A stretch of DNA of 64,000 nt from Arthrobacter sp. CJ23 (GCF_024741795.1 NZ_CP102950.1:3906001-3970000); one strand, 5' to 3'. Shown: positions 8,513 through 17,906, counted from the stretch's first letter. Notes: a model not told the origin generated them from the sequence alone. Numbers and translations: made by a program.

Positions 8513-9286
8513 TTAGGCCGGATCCGCGGGGGCCGCCACCTCGGGCTGGGGATCCGAGAGGGTCTTCGGGACCGTGTCCTCGAACTGCGGGAGGCCGTTC
8601 AGGTACTCCACCACCGAATCCGTGGACTCCACGTCACCGAACTTGTTGTCGATGTCGTAGAGGTTCCACTGCACGACGCCCGGGACGCGGTCGCCGATGG
8701 TCTCCCGGGGGATGATCGGGCGGAAGCCCTTCGCGATCGCGTCCTCGACGGTGTGGCGCACGCACCCGGCCGCGGTCGCACCGGTCACGATCAGGGTATC
8801 GATGCGGTTGGAGGTCAGGAAGAGCTCGAGGTTCGTCCCCGGGAACGCCGAGGCGCGATTCTTCTCGATTACGACCTCGCCTTCCGCGGGAGCAATGCGG
8901 TCGTCAATCTGCGCCCAGTAGGAATCCGCCGGAAGGGTTTCCGTGGGGATCTTCGAGTACCACAGGCCCATGTCGTTCGTCCCGGAGGTGGCGTCGCGGT
9001 TGCGGTACACGTTCGTGGTGTAGAAGACCGGGACACCCTTGGCGCGCGCGGCCTCGTTGATCCGCTGGACGTTCGGGATGATCGTCTCCATGCCCGGGCA
9101 GCTGAACGGGTGGCCCGGACGGGTCCAAGCGTTCGCGAGGTCGATGTGGATGACGGCGGGGCGGTTGCCGTAGCCGATCCGACGCTTGAAGCCTCGCTCG
9201 TTGTAGATGTCCGTGCCTGCTTCGAACGCCTCCTCCAGCACTGCTGCCAGGCGGGCTTCGATGTCGTTGAACGTCTCTGTTGTCAT
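8513..9286 (-). CDS. N-carbamoylsarcosine amidase (EC 3.5.1.59)
   Basis: Hydrolyses N-carbamoylsarcosine to sarcosine, CO2 and ammonia in the cytoplasm, a late step of bacterial creatinine breakdown. The 257-residue protein belongs to the isochorismatase-like cysteine hydrolases and matches, nearly residue for residue from memory, the Arthrobacter enzyme of known structure. The triad is visible as Asp 49 (IHIDLANAW), Lys 142 (VIEKNRASAFPG) and Cys 175 (GATAAGCVRH), each two below the published 51, 144 and 177. ATG 9286 is preceded by GGAGA at good spacing; a longer frame to 9328 lacks support. The gene diverges from the hydantoinase gene, which makes its substrate, across a 300-bp control region. 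Confidence 0.95.
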   Translation of the reverse strand: MTTETFNDIEARLAAVLEEAFEAGTDIYNERGFKRRIGYGNRPAVIHIDLANAWTRPGHPFSCPGMETIIPNVQRINEAARAKGVPVFYTTNVYRNRDATSGTNDMGLWYSKIPTETLPADSYWAQIDDRIAPAEGEVVIEKNRASAFPGTNLELFLTSNRIDTLIVTGATAAGCVRHTVEDAIAKGFRPIIPRETIGDRVPGVVQWNLYDIDNKFGDVESTDSVVEYLNGLPQFEDTVPKTLSDPQPEVAAPADPA

Positions 9287-9586
9287 GGCTGTCTCCACTC
9301 TCTCGGGGACCGGGCTTTCCCAGTCCACTTTTTTGTTGCTGTGTCATCACAGTAGTTGCTGTTTGCGCAACGCACAACCCCCTTGTGAGATTTGAAAAAA
9401 AGAACCGCCAGCCATTGCGTGTTGCTTCCACGGGAACTACATTGCTTACTAAGCAACTTGTGACTTATGGCACACAGATTTGCGGTCTAACCCAGCGGAC
9501 TCCAAACGGGGTTGCCAATGGCCGAAAGGCCCACCCAGGCTTCCCTTCAACGCAGTCCTGAGCCTCACTTCCGAAAGGACCCCAGC
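9287..9586. promoter_or_regulatory. Divergent control region of the amidase and hydantoinase genes
   Basis: 300-bp intergenic region, AT-rich for this genome. It holds repeated GTTGCT half-sites (9335, 9355, 9421) plus a perfect TTGCTT-ACT-AAGCAA inverted repeat at 9442-9456, GTTGC-N7-GCAAC at 9355-9371 with the TTGCGCAA palindrome inside it, and CTGTG-TCAT-CACAG at 9339-9352. These are candidate operators for the neighbouring IclR proteins. The hydantoinase ribosome site AAAGGA is at 9574-9579. Confidence 0.5.
9442..9456. promoter_or_regulatory. Candidate IclR operator, 15-bp inverted repeat
   Basis: TTGCTT ACT AAGCAA is a perfect inverted repeat with 6-bp arms and a 3-bp spacer, the size of typical IclR sites. 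It lies about 130 bp upstream of the hydantoinase ATG. Assignment to the two adjacent IclR genes is by proximity. Confidence 0.4.
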
Positions 9587-12500
9587 ATGAAGCGCATCGG
9601 AGTAGACGTCGGCGGCACCTTCACCGACTTGTATTTTTCAGACGACGCCCAGCGCATTGCCGTTGTGGAGAAGGTCCCCTCCACCCCCCACGATCCGTCC
9701 GAAGCCGTTATCTCCGGCATCAAGAAGCTCTGCGAGAAGGCCGGTGTCTCGCTTGCGGAGATCGACCAGCTGGTGCACGGGACCACGGTGGCTACGAACA
9801 CCGCGCTGACGCACACCGGTGCGGAGGTCGGGATGATCACTACCGAGGGTTTCCGTGACATCCTGCACATCGCCCGGCACAAGAAGCCATACAACTTTTC
9901 CCTGCAACAGGAGCTGCCGTGGCAGACCAAGCCCCTGATCAAGCGCCGTCATCGGCTCACGGTCAAGGAGCGCATCACGGCACCCAACGGCGACGTCCTG
10001 GTTCCCCTGGACGAAGATGAGGTCCGTGAGCGCGTGCGCGAGCTGAAGGCTGCCGGAGTCGAGGCCATCGCCGTTTGCCTGCTGCACTCGTATCTGAATT
10101 CCGCCCACGAGCAGCGGATCGGGGAAATCGTCGCGGAGGAGTTCCCCGAGGCTTACCTGTCCCTGTCCAGCGAGATCGTGCCCCTATACCGGGAGTACGA
10201 GCGTTTCTCCACCACCGCGCTCAATGCCTATGTCGGGCCCCGGGTCTCGCGTTACCTCTACCGTCTGCAGGAGCAGGCCGAAGGATTGGGCTACAAGCGG
10301 GAGATCCTGCTGATGCAGTCCTCCGGCGGCATGGTTCCGATCAAGGAGGCCGCCAAGCGGCCGGTGACGCTGATGATGTCCGGACCGGTCGGCGGCCTGA
10401 TCGGCGGCATGTGGGCCGGCCGCCAGTCCGGCTTCGAGAACGTTGTCACCCTGGACATCGGCGGTACCTCGGCGGACATCGGTGTGGCCTATAAGGGTGA
10501 ACTGCGCATGCGTCACCTGCTGGACACTAAGATCGGCGACCACCAGGCCATGGTCCCTATGGTGGACATCGATACCATTGGTGCCGGCGGCGGTTCCATC
10601 GCCTACGTCGACGCTGGCGGGGTCTTCCGCGTGGGTCCTCAATCTGCGGGAGCTGTCCCGGGCCCGGTCTGCTACGGCCGCGGCGGGTCGGAGCCGACAT
10701 CGACCGACGCCCAGGTGCTGCTGGGCCGCATGCGTCCTGACCGGGTCCTGGCAGGCTCAGGTATGGATATGGACCTTGATGGCGCCCGAAAGGCCATGGA
10801 AGGTCTGGCAGAAAAGCTCAACATGTCGGTGGACCAGGCAGCCCTCGGCGCCCTGCAGATCCAGAAGTTCGGTATGACCCAGGCGATCGAGCAGAACTCC
10901 GTGCGCCGGGGCTACGACCCGCGCGACTTCACCCTCGTCGCTGCCGGCGGTGCCGGCGCACTGTTCGCCTGCGAGATCGCCGCGGAGCTGGAGGTCCCGA
11001 AGGTGCTGATCCCGGCCCACCCCGGCATCATGGCTGCCACCGGCCTGTTGGCTACCGACGAGAAGTACGAGTTCGTCGCCACCAACCGGTTCACGTTCGC
11101 CAACGCCAACCCCGCCGCCATCCAGGCCTCCTTCGAGCAGTTGGAACGCGAGGCCAATGCCCAGCTGGATGCCGAGGACGTGCTGGCCGAACGCCGCAAG
11201 CTCGAATGGCTCGCGGACGCCCGCTACGAGGGCCAGGGATACGAGATCCGCTTCGCTGCCCCCGCAGGACCAGTCAACCAAGCCTGGCTGGAAAAGGCCG
11301 AGGCAGCCTTCCACGATGCCCACTTTGAGGAGTACGGCCACCGCTTCAAGAACGGCACCGTGGAGGTCATCAACATCCGCGTGGAGGCCAGCGCCGTGAT
11401 GGATGACCTGCCCACGCCGGAGGCGATCAAGTCCGGTTCCCTCAAAGACGCCCTGGTGGAAACCCGTCCGGTGACCTTCGAACAGGATGGCAAGCCGGTC
11501 ACCTTGGACACCAGTTTCTACGACCGCGACAGGATGGGCGTGGGAATTACCTTCACCGGTCCCGCCATCATCGAACAGTACGACTCCACCACCGTTATTC
11601 CTCCGGGATTCTCCGGAGCGGTGGACGCCGCCGGCAACCTCGTCATCGACTGCCCGGCCGCGACCCAGAGTGCCGAGAAACTGGCCACGCCGATCCTGAT
11701 GCGCGTGATCGGGGGCGCTCTGAACTCGGCGGCCAAGGAAATGGCCTCGGTGCTGTTCCGCATGGCCTATTCCTCGATCATCCGCGAGTCCGAGGACCTC
11801 GGCGCAGGGCTTTTCGACAGGGACGGCAACGTGCTGGCCGAGTCCGACTCCACGCCCATGTTCATGGGCTCCATGCCCAAGATCGTCAAGGGTGTGATCT
11901 CGGTCCTGGGCGACGACATCCACGACGGTGATGTCATCCTGCACAACGATCCTTACTTGGGGGCCACGCACTCCCCCGACGTGGCGATCATCGAACCGAT
12001 CTTCCACGACGGGGAACTCGTCGGCTTCGCCGGAGCCTCGGGCCAGCTGATCGATAACGGCGGCGCGTACTCCGGACTGATGGTGGACATTCAGGACATC
12101 CAGTCCGAAGGCACCATCTTCCGGGCGGTGAAGATTTCCGAGAAGGGCGTCCGCCAGGAATCGCTGATCCGGCACATTCTCAACAACACCCGGACACCCA
12201 CCTCCAACGAGGGCGACTTCCAGGCGATGATCGCCGCCTGCGAGCTGGCCAAGTCCCGCTACATCGCCCTCATTGAGCGCTACGGCTTCGGCGCGGTCCG
12301 CGAGGCCGGCCAGAGCTGGATCGACTACTCGGAGCGGATGCTGCGCCAGGAAATCGCCAAGATCCCGGACGGCGTCTACGAGACCGAGGTCGGCTACCTG
12401 GACGACGACGGCCGCAACTATGGCAAGAAGCTGCCAATCGTCGTGAAGGTGATCGTCGAGGGTGACGAGATTACCTACGACCTCACCGGCTCTTCCGAAC

Positions 12501-13453
12501 AGGTGCCGACCGCCTACAACTGCGCCTTCGAGGGCACCACAGTCTCGGCATTCACGTTCATCACCCGCATGATGTTCCTGGACGAGGTCGCCTTCCCGGT
12601 GTTCGTGCCCCAGAACGAGGGCATGCTCAAGCCCCTGAAGGTGATCGCCCCGGAAGGCACCATCTTCAACCCGAAGTACCCAGCTGCAACCTTCTCCCGG
12701 TTCTCCCAAGTACAACGCGCCGTCGACTTGGCTTTGCGGGCCCTGGCCCCTGTCATCCCCGACCGCGTCACCGCCGGCAACTCCGCCCACATCCACTTCA
12801 TCTCCTACTCCGGATGGGACGAGAAACAGGGCGAGTACTGGGTCTACCTCGAGGTCAACGAGGGCTCCTACGGCGCCCGCGCAACCAGCGACGGGCCGGA
12901 CTCCGTGGACAACCTCATCGCCAACACCCGCAACAACCCGATCGAGGAGCTCGAGTGGCGGTTCCCGATGCGCACCGACCGCTACGAACTGCGCTCCGAG
13001 CCGGCGGCGGCCGGCGAGTTCCGCGGCGGCATCGGCATCGTCCGGGAGAACACCTTCCTGACGGACACCGCGATCACCTGCGAGGGTGAACGCCACGAGT
13101 CGGACGTACCATGGGGCGCGTTCGGCGGCCACGAGGGCCTCAACGGCTCGCTCGTGAAAAACCCCGGCCGGGAGGGCGAGGAGTCCTGGCCGTCCAAAGT
13201 CACCGGCCGCCAACTGCTGGCCGGCGACTCCCTCCAGATCACCGTGCCCAGCGGTGGCGGCTTCGGTGACCCCCAGCGGCGGGACCCCCTGAAGGTCCTC
13301 GAGGACGTACTGGACGGCTTCACAACCGCCGAGGCGGCTGCCCGTGACTACGGCGTGGTCCTCAAGGAGGTCAACGGCCAGCTCACAGTAGATCTGAGGT
13401 CAACCGCCGAACGCCGCGAGGTTTTGGTCTCCGAGCTCAGTTCGGCAACCTGA
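9587..13453 (+). CDS. ATP-dependent N-methylhydantoinase, fused HyuA-HyuB
   Basis: 1288-residue amidohydrolase of the HyuA/HyuB-5-oxoprolinase family, predicted to open N-methylhydantoin to N-carbamoylsarcosine with ATP. The N-terminal half is HyuA: the nucleotide-fold start RIGVDVGGTFTDLYF, HGTTVATNTAL near residue 65, LDIGGTSADIGV near 290 and GAGGGSIAYVD near 330. The HyuB half begins around residue 700 with VIGGALNSAAKEMASVLFRMAYSS (cited in part) and carries HNDPYLGATHSPDV and a final GGGFGDPQRR. HyuA and HyuB are separate genes in many bacteria; here they are one chain, as in oxoprolinases. ATG 9587 follows AAAGGA by 7 nt, while the open frame 25 codons upstream lacks such a site. Substrate choice rests on the divergent N-carbamoylsarcosine amidase; hydantoin or oxoproline are weaker alternatives. 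Confidence 0.88.
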   Translation: MKRIGVDVGGTFTDLYFSDDAQRIAVVEKVPSTPHDPSEAVISGIKKLCEKAGVSLAEIDQLVHGTTVATNTALTHTGAEVGMITTEGFRDILHIARHKKPYNFSLQQELPWQTKPLIKRRHRLTVKERITAPNGDVLVPLDEDEVRERVRELKAAGVEAIAVCLLHSYLNSAHEQRIGEIVAEEFPEAYLSLSSEIVPLYREYERFSTTALNAYVGPRVSRYLYRLQEQAEGLGYKREILLMQSSGGMVPIKEAAKRPVTLMMSGPVGGLIGGMWAGRQSGFENVVTLDIGGTSADIGVAYKGELRMRHLLDTKIGDHQAMVPMVDIDTIGAGGGSIAYVDAGGVFRVGPQSAGAVPGPVCYGRGGSEPTSTDAQVLLGRMRPDRVLAGSGMDMDLDGARKAMEGLAEKLNMSVDQAALGALQIQKFGMTQAIEQNSVRRGYDPRDFTLVAAGGAGALFACEIAAELEVPKVLIPAHPGIMAATGLLATDEKYEFVATNRFTFANANPAAIQASFEQLEREANAQLDAEDVLAERRKLEWLADARYEGQGYEIRFAAPAGPVNQAWLEKAEAAFHDAHFEEYGHRFKNGTVEVINIRVEASAVMDDLPTPEAIKSGSLKDALVETRPVTFEQDGKPVTLDTSFYDRDRMGVGITFTGPAIIEQYDSTTVIPPGFSGAVDAAGNLVIDCPAATQSAEKLATPILMRVIGGALNSAAKEMASVLFRMAYSSIIRESEDLGAGLFDRDGNVLAESDSTPMFMGSMPKIVKGVISVLGDDIHDGDVILHNDPYLGATHSPDVAIIEPIFHDGELVGFAGASGQLIDNGGAYSGLMVDIQDIQSEGTIFRAVKISEKGVRQESLIRHILNNTRTPTSNEGDFQAMIAACELAKSRYIALIERYGFGAVREAGQSWIDYSERMLRQEIAKIPDGVYETEVGYLDDDGRNYGKKLPIVVKVIVEGDEITYDLTGSSEQVPTAYNCAFEGTTVSAFTFITRMMFLDEVAFPVFVPQNEGMLKPLKVIAPEGTIFNPKYPAATFSRFSQVQRAVDLALRALAPVIPDRVTAGNSAHIHFISYSGWDEKQGEYWVYLEVNEGSYGARATSDGPDSVDNLIANTRNNPIEELEWRFPMRTDRYELRSEPAAAGEFRGGIGIVRENTFLTDTAITCEGERHESDVPWGAFGGHEGLNGSLVKNPGREGEESWPSKVTGRQLLAGDSLQITVPSGGGFGDPQRRDPLKVLEDVLDGFTTAEAAARDYGVVLKEVNGQLTVDLRSTAERREVLVSELSSAT

Positions 13454-13468
13454 GCCAGGAGCAGCAGT

Positions 13469-13519
13469 AAGGGGGCGGCCTGGAGCCAGCTAGCGACGCT
13501 GGCCTCCAGGCCGCCCCTT
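13469..13519 (+). terminator. Terminator after the hydantoinase gene
   Basis: AAGGGGGCGGCCTGGAG pairs with the CTCCAGGCCGCCCCTT arm across a short loop that can pair further (CCAGC/GCTGG), followed by CGTTCCCT. It separates the hydantoinase gene from the MFS gene, so the transporter may have its own promoter in the 51 bp that remain, or be reached by read-through. Confidence 0.65.
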
Positions 13520-13570
13520 CGTTCCCTCCTCATCACACCGCCCACCTATCCCCGTGAATTAGGAACAGTC

Positions 13571-14935
13571 ATGACCACTGCCCCAACCTTTCAATTTGTC
13601 GAGTCCGATGTCAGGCCCAAGGACGTCCGGCTGGCGACCTGGATTTGCTTCTTCGCCTGGACCTTCGCCGTCTACGACTTCGTCCTGTTCGGCAACCTCC
13701 TGCCGGTGCTGGCTTCCGACCTCGGCTGGAGTGCGGCCCAGTCCACGGGGATTAATACCTGGGTGACGGCAGGGACTGCCCTCGTGGCCTTCGGGATTGG
13801 CCCGATCGTCGACCGGATCGGCCGCCGCAAGGGCATCCTGATCGCCGTCGTCGGTGCCGCCGTCGCCTCACTGCTGACGGCCACTGTCGGCTGGGTTGTG
13901 GGCCTCTCTGCCGGCCTTGGACTCGTCTTCCTGGTCCTCGTGCGTTCACTGGCCGGCCTCGGCTACGCCGAACAGTCCATCAACGCTGCCTACCTCAACG
14001 AGATGTTCGCCCACAACAGCGATCCCGCCAAGGCCCGCCGCCGCGGTCTCATCTACTCACTCGTCCAATCCGGCTGGCCGGTCGGCTCCGTCCTGGCCGC
14101 CGGGTCCGTCTACCTGCTGTTCCCCATCGGCGGGTGGGCGCTCTGCTTCGCCGTGGCCGCCCTCCCCGCCGTCTTCATCGTCATCGCCGGACGCTGGCTC
14201 AAAGAAAGCCCCCAGTTCGCCCACCGCCACCAGATCGACAAGATGATCAAGGACGGCCGGATGGAAGAGGCACAGCAGCTCGGGGAGAAATACGGAATCG
14301 ACGTCTCCGAGAAGGCCAGCCCACTCGTCTCAGTCTTCCGCGGAGAATCGCTGCGGTCCACCCTGACGATCGGCGGGGCCTTCCTCCTGAACTGGCTTGG
14401 CGTCCTTGCTTTCGCGATCCTCGGCACGTCGCTGCTTACGGCACCGGACGGCAAAAACGTCGAGTTCGACAACGCGCTGCTGATCCTCATCATCTCCAAC
14501 GCCACAGCCTTCGCCGGCTACCTGTTCCACGGCTGGCTCGGCGACCGGATCGGACGCCGCAACGCGATCGGGATCGGTTGGATCCTGTGTGCCATTTCCT
14601 TCTTCACCATGCTCCAGGCCCCGAACGGGGACTTCCCGCTCATCATCGGGCTGTACAGCGCCGGGCTGTTCTTCCTCATCGGCCCCTTCTCCGCCCTGCT
14701 GTTCTTCACCGGCGAAAGCTTCCCCGTCCACACCCGGGCAACGGGAAGCTCCATCATCAACGCCTCCGGCCAAGTCGGAGCAATCATCGGCGGACTGCTC
14801 ATTACCGCCACCCTCGCCGCGGGAGCCGGCTGGATCAACGCCACACTATGGTGGGGCGTCCTCCCCATCCTGGCTTCCGGCTTGCTGATCTTCGCCGCCC
14901 GGAACGTCGACCCCAGCAAAGTCCGCACGGACTGA
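13571..14935 (+). CDS. MFS transporter, probable N-methylhydantoin or creatinine carrier
   Basis: 454-residue major facilitator permease with about 12 hydrophobic segments. The MFS loop motif appears as VDRIGRRKG in the first half and GDRIGRRN in the second, and the central cytoplasmic loop spans about 215-260. The layout resembles the sugar or aromatic-acid proton symporters. ATG 13571 has AGGAA at 6 nt. It lies directly downstream of the hydantoinase gene in the same direction, separated only by a hairpin, so it most likely imports the substrate of the pathway. The sequence alone does not give the substrate. Confidence 0.85.
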   Translation: MTTAPTFQFVESDVRPKDVRLATWICFFAWTFAVYDFVLFGNLLPVLASDLGWSAAQSTGINTWVTAGTALVAFGIGPIVDRIGRRKGILIAVVGAAVASLLTATVGWVVGLSAGLGLVFLVLVRSLAGLGYAEQSINAAYLNEMFAHNSDPAKARRRGLIYSLVQSGWPVGSVLAAGSVYLLFPIGGWALCFAVAALPAVFIVIAGRWLKESPQFAHRHQIDKMIKDGRMEEAQQLGEKYGIDVSEKASPLVSVFRGESLRSTLTIGGAFLLNWLGVLAFAILGTSLLTAPDGKNVEFDNALLILIISNATAFAGYLFHGWLGDRIGRRNAIGIGWILCAISFFTMLQAPNGDFPLIIGLYSAGLFFLIGPFSALLFFTGESFPVHTRATGSSIINASGQVGAIIGGLLITATLAAGAGWINATLWWGVLPILASGLLIFAARNVDPSKVRTD

Positions 14936-14965
14936 CAGGCCCCTGAAACCCCGCACCACAGACAC

Positions 14966-15017
14966 CATCCGCCCGGCGATAACTCCTGGCCCCCACAGAG
15001 TTCCCGCCGGGCGGATG
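14966..15017 (+). terminator. Terminator after the MFS gene
   Basis: CATCCGCCCGGCG (14966-14978) pairs perfectly with CGCCGGGCGGATG (15005-15017). An inner AACTC/GAGTT pair extends the structure, and ACATTAAAT follows. It closes the catabolic block. Confidence 0.7.
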
Positions 15018-15330
15018 ACATTAAATCCCTACAAGCACCGGACTCGGATTCGCGGGATACGCCGTCCGCAAGAGGCCGCCGGTGCCTCTAGGGCTTCACC
15101 CTATTCAGGTGAGCTGCGTCCGTGCGGGATGTGGACGTGGTTGTAGGCGAAACCGAACTTTCGACGCAGAAGGGGCACGCGAAGCTGGCTGACATAGCAG
15201 GATCCTAACCTCAAACCAGATCCGTCGTGCCAGGCAAAGCCCCGCATCGCACCTGTGGAAAGCGTTCGTTTCCGGCTCGGCGGCCGGCGCCGTTGAGGTG
15301 AGGGAGGTGCAGGTCCTGACCATGGTCGGT

Positions 15331-15758
15331 ATCAGAGTTGACCAGACATTTCACCGGAAGGCCTCACGTACCGAGTGTCGATCCCGCCGCACGGACAGTG
15401 GCGCACGGTCCTGACCGTAGCGGGTGGCAAAGATTCCCGTGCTGCAGATTGCCACCGAGATCCTGCACGAGGTCAGGCTCGATGTCTCCAACGGTCTGGC
15501 CCTGGGCGGCTCATCCGCCTCTTGCGGCAGCGTCGATGCAACACCGCTGTTCGTGAGCGTGCTCGGGGCAGTAAGCCGTCGGTGATTCGCCAAAGACACC
15601 ATCGCCGCCTGCTGCCGCACGCGGACCGTGCCCTGGACTGGATCCGGGACTACTCCGGGGACGGCACAAACTTCGCGTACGGCGCCCAAGCTGAACCGCC
15701 CATTGCGCTGTGCGCGCTGCAGGCCTGTGTCTACGCAGCGTACATGGCACGCGCCTGA
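15331..15758 (+). pseudogene. Remnant of a glycogen-debranching-type amylo-alpha-1,6-glucosidase
   Basis: Pieces of one protein appear in shifting frames. First comes LTYRVSIPPHGQWRTVLTV (15357-15420), like the end of the N-terminal debranching domain. Then PVLQIATEILHEVRLDVSN and SVDATPLFVSVLGAVSR appear in another frame, ended by a TGA near 15583. Last is LLPHADRALDWIRDY joined straight to AEPPIALCALQACVYAAYMARA, missing about 25 residues that homologues have between these motifs. The reading needs at least two frameshifts, one stop and one deletion, so no functional product is expected. No transposon ends are visible. The stretch 15018-15330 upstream holds no gene I can support and may be further decayed 5' sequence. 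Confidence 0.6.
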
Positions 15759-15983
15759 CGGTCATCCTCACAAGTCGTCTGCTGAGGCTCCAGTGGAATC
15801 CTCTGATATGCCCAGGTCCGAAATGGCCGGGCTGAGCCCCCGTCCCGGCCGGCCTCCCGGAATCGATGGACTGCCGGAGGGCTTGGAAACTTACGGTCTC
15901 TCGTCAGACCAGTTCTTTGCTTGCCAGGCTGAGATAGCCGTAGCGCGACCGGCCCCGATGTGCGTTCCAACATCGGCTGGCGT

Positions 15984-16013
15984 GCTGTCCGGACCCACCC
16001 GGGTCCGGACAGC
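15984..16013 (-). terminator. Terminator of the MHS transporter gene
   Basis: GCTGTCCGGACCC and its reverse complement form a 13-bp perfect stem with a 4-nt loop, 28 bp beyond the transporter stop on the minus strand. The 15759-15983 stretch before it holds nothing recognisable. Confidence 0.7.
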
Positions 16014-16041
16014 GGGCCGGCCATTGTTCTTGCCCGTGTCC

Positions 16042-17421
16042 TCAGGCCCCGGACACCGATTGTGAGGCCACGGCGCGCGCGGGCACTGTGGGAACGGGGT
16101 CGTCGTGGTAGCGGCGGAGAGGCCGTCCTGCGGTCTCGGGCATGAGGAAGGTGGCGACGAGGAATGATGCGACGGCGATGGTTGCGACGTAGATGGCGGG
16201 GGAGAGCGAGTATCCGGTTCCGGCAACAAGCCACGTTGCCAGGAAGGGTGCGGTGCCGCCGAACACCGCGTAGGTGATGTTGTAACAGGTGCCAGATGCC
16301 GCGAAGCGCACGTCAGTCGAGAACATTTCCGACATAAGGACCGAAGTCACGACATTAGCGGTCACGGCGCCGAGTCCTATGAGCAGTTGGCTCGCAACGG
16401 CGGCTGCGAACGTTCCCTGTTCGGCGATCATATACGCGGGAATGGTGAGGATGGCCAGGAGGCCAGCGGCTGTCTGCATGGTGGGGCGGCGCCCTATGCG
16501 ATCCGAGACGCGGCCCATCACGGGGGCGAGCGCCGTCGCGAGGGTCAGCGAGATCAAGCTCGAGAACAGCGCGAGGTGCTGGGGCAGGCCGACCACCTTG
16601 ATCAGGAAGGTCGACATGTACGTGGAGTAAATGTAAAAGGAGAGCGCCGTGAGCATCACGAACCCGCCTAGACGCAGCATCGCGGGCCACTGGGTGCGGA
16701 AGACGACTCCCAAAGACGGGGCGGGCCGGGAGGCTGAATCATCGATCATCGCTTGGAACTCAGGAGACTCGTGGAGCTTGGCGCGAATGTAGAACGCGAT
16801 CAGGCCCATCGGCACTGACAGTAGGAAGAGGATGCGCCAGCCCCAATCGCCCATGGCCTCGGGGGGCAGGATGAAGCTGAGCAGCGCTCCGAGTCCAGCG
16901 GCGAGGGCGAATGAGGAGAACGTCGCCGCGGACATGGCGGACGAGTAACGTGCCCTGCGCCTGTCGGGGCTGTGTTCGACGACATAGATGGTGGCGCCCG
17001 CGTATTCGCCCCCGGCAGAAAAGCCCTGCAAACACCGGGAAAGCACCAGTAGGACGGCGGCCCAGATGCCGATCGTCTCGTGGCTTGGGATGAGTCCGAT
17101 TGCGGCCGTGGATCCGGACATGAGCAGGACGGTCAGCACCAGGATCTTCTTACGTCCAAGACGATCGCCCAAGCGTCCGAAAAAGATCCCGCCCAAGGGC
17201 CGCAGCGCGAACGCCACAGCGAACACGGCAAACGTCTCGAGCAGACCCGTAACCGGATCCTTGGATGAGAAGAACGTAGCGGCAATGTGGGTTGCCATGT
17301 AGCCGTAGATGGCAAAATCGAACCACTCCACCACAGTCCCGGCAAAAGAGGCCCGTACCACTTTACGCAGGCGCTCCGGGCTCACCTTCTCCAGCGAATT
17401 GTCTGCAAGGTCGCGTTCCAT
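16042..17421 (-). CDS. MHS-family metabolite:H+ symporter
   Basis: 459-residue MFS permease of the metabolite:H+ symporter group (relatives of ProP, KgtP and ShiA). The hallmark N-terminus RASFAGTVVEWFDFAIYGYMA is visible (cited in part) near residue 28, as are GRLGDRLGRKK near 85 and GGEYAGATIYVVE near 138. About 12 membrane segments are present, ending in FLMPETAGRPL. Substrates in the family include osmolytes, dicarboxylates and aromatic acids; none can be chosen here. It stands alone, closed by a hairpin at 15984-16013. Its upstream region contains AGCAAC and GTTGTTG half-sites recalling the control region at 9287-9586, so it might belong to the same regulon; this is weak. Confidence 0.85.
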   Translation of the reverse strand: MERDLADNSLEKVSPERLRKVVRASFAGTVVEWFDFAIYGYMATHIAATFFSSKDPVTGLLETFAVFAVAFALRPLGGIFFGRLGDRLGRKKILVLTVLLMSGSTAAIGLIPSHETIGIWAAVLLVLSRCLQGFSAGGEYAGATIYVVEHSPDRRRARYSSAMSAATFSSFALAAGLGALLSFILPPEAMGDWGWRILFLLSVPMGLIAFYIRAKLHESPEFQAMIDDSASRPAPSLGVVFRTQWPAMLRLGGFVMLTALSFYIYSTYMSTFLIKVVGLPQHLALFSSLISLTLATALAPVMGRVSDRIGRRPTMQTAAGLLAILTIPAYMIAEQGTFAAAVASQLLIGLGAVTANVVTSVLMSEMFSTDVRFAASGTCYNITYAVFGGTAPFLATWLVAGTGYSLSPAIYVATIAVASFLVATFLMPETAGRPLRRYHDDPVPTVPARAVASQSVSGA

Positions 17422-17906
17422 GTTGTCTCCATTCAGTGGATGGCGCCCAGACCGCGTGGTGCTTCACTTTCAGCCCAGAACACTGCGGGGCAGCGCTTCG
17501 CACGTATGATCTAGATCGCCGTTGATCAGACAACAACTTATTTCCCTTGGTAGCAACAAGTCAAGGTTTCTGCCGTGACTCTTCCTGTCACGCGAGGGGT
17601 ATTACTGGACTTTCGCACGCCCCGTATGACTGCCGGGCTCCTGTAACCGTGCCGGATGGTTTAGCCGACGGGACGAAGCATGGACTCGACGAGTAGTCCG
17701 TCGTGGTCCGCGTAGGTCATCGGATGATCTTGGTCCATGGGTTGGGCAGCCAGCCGCGGGACCTGTACGCGTGCTGAATCCCGGCGCCTGCGCAGCGTCG
17801 GCGTCCGTGGCCGTCCAGAAACCTGCCGGGGCGCAGCTCTCCTTGCGGTTGACGTCGCCGGCGAAGATGGTTGCTTGATCCTGGCAGCGGATGGCCCAAC
17901 TGCAAA
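17422..17906. other. Intergenic region between metH and the MHS gene
   Basis: 485 bp with no gene I can support; open frames on both strands are short and compositionally poor. The right half lies beyond the metH stop. The left half should contain the MHS promoter and holds CAACAACTT and AGCAACAAG motifs at 17531-17560 and a small GTGAC/GTCAC stem near 17575-17600. Confidence 0.5.
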
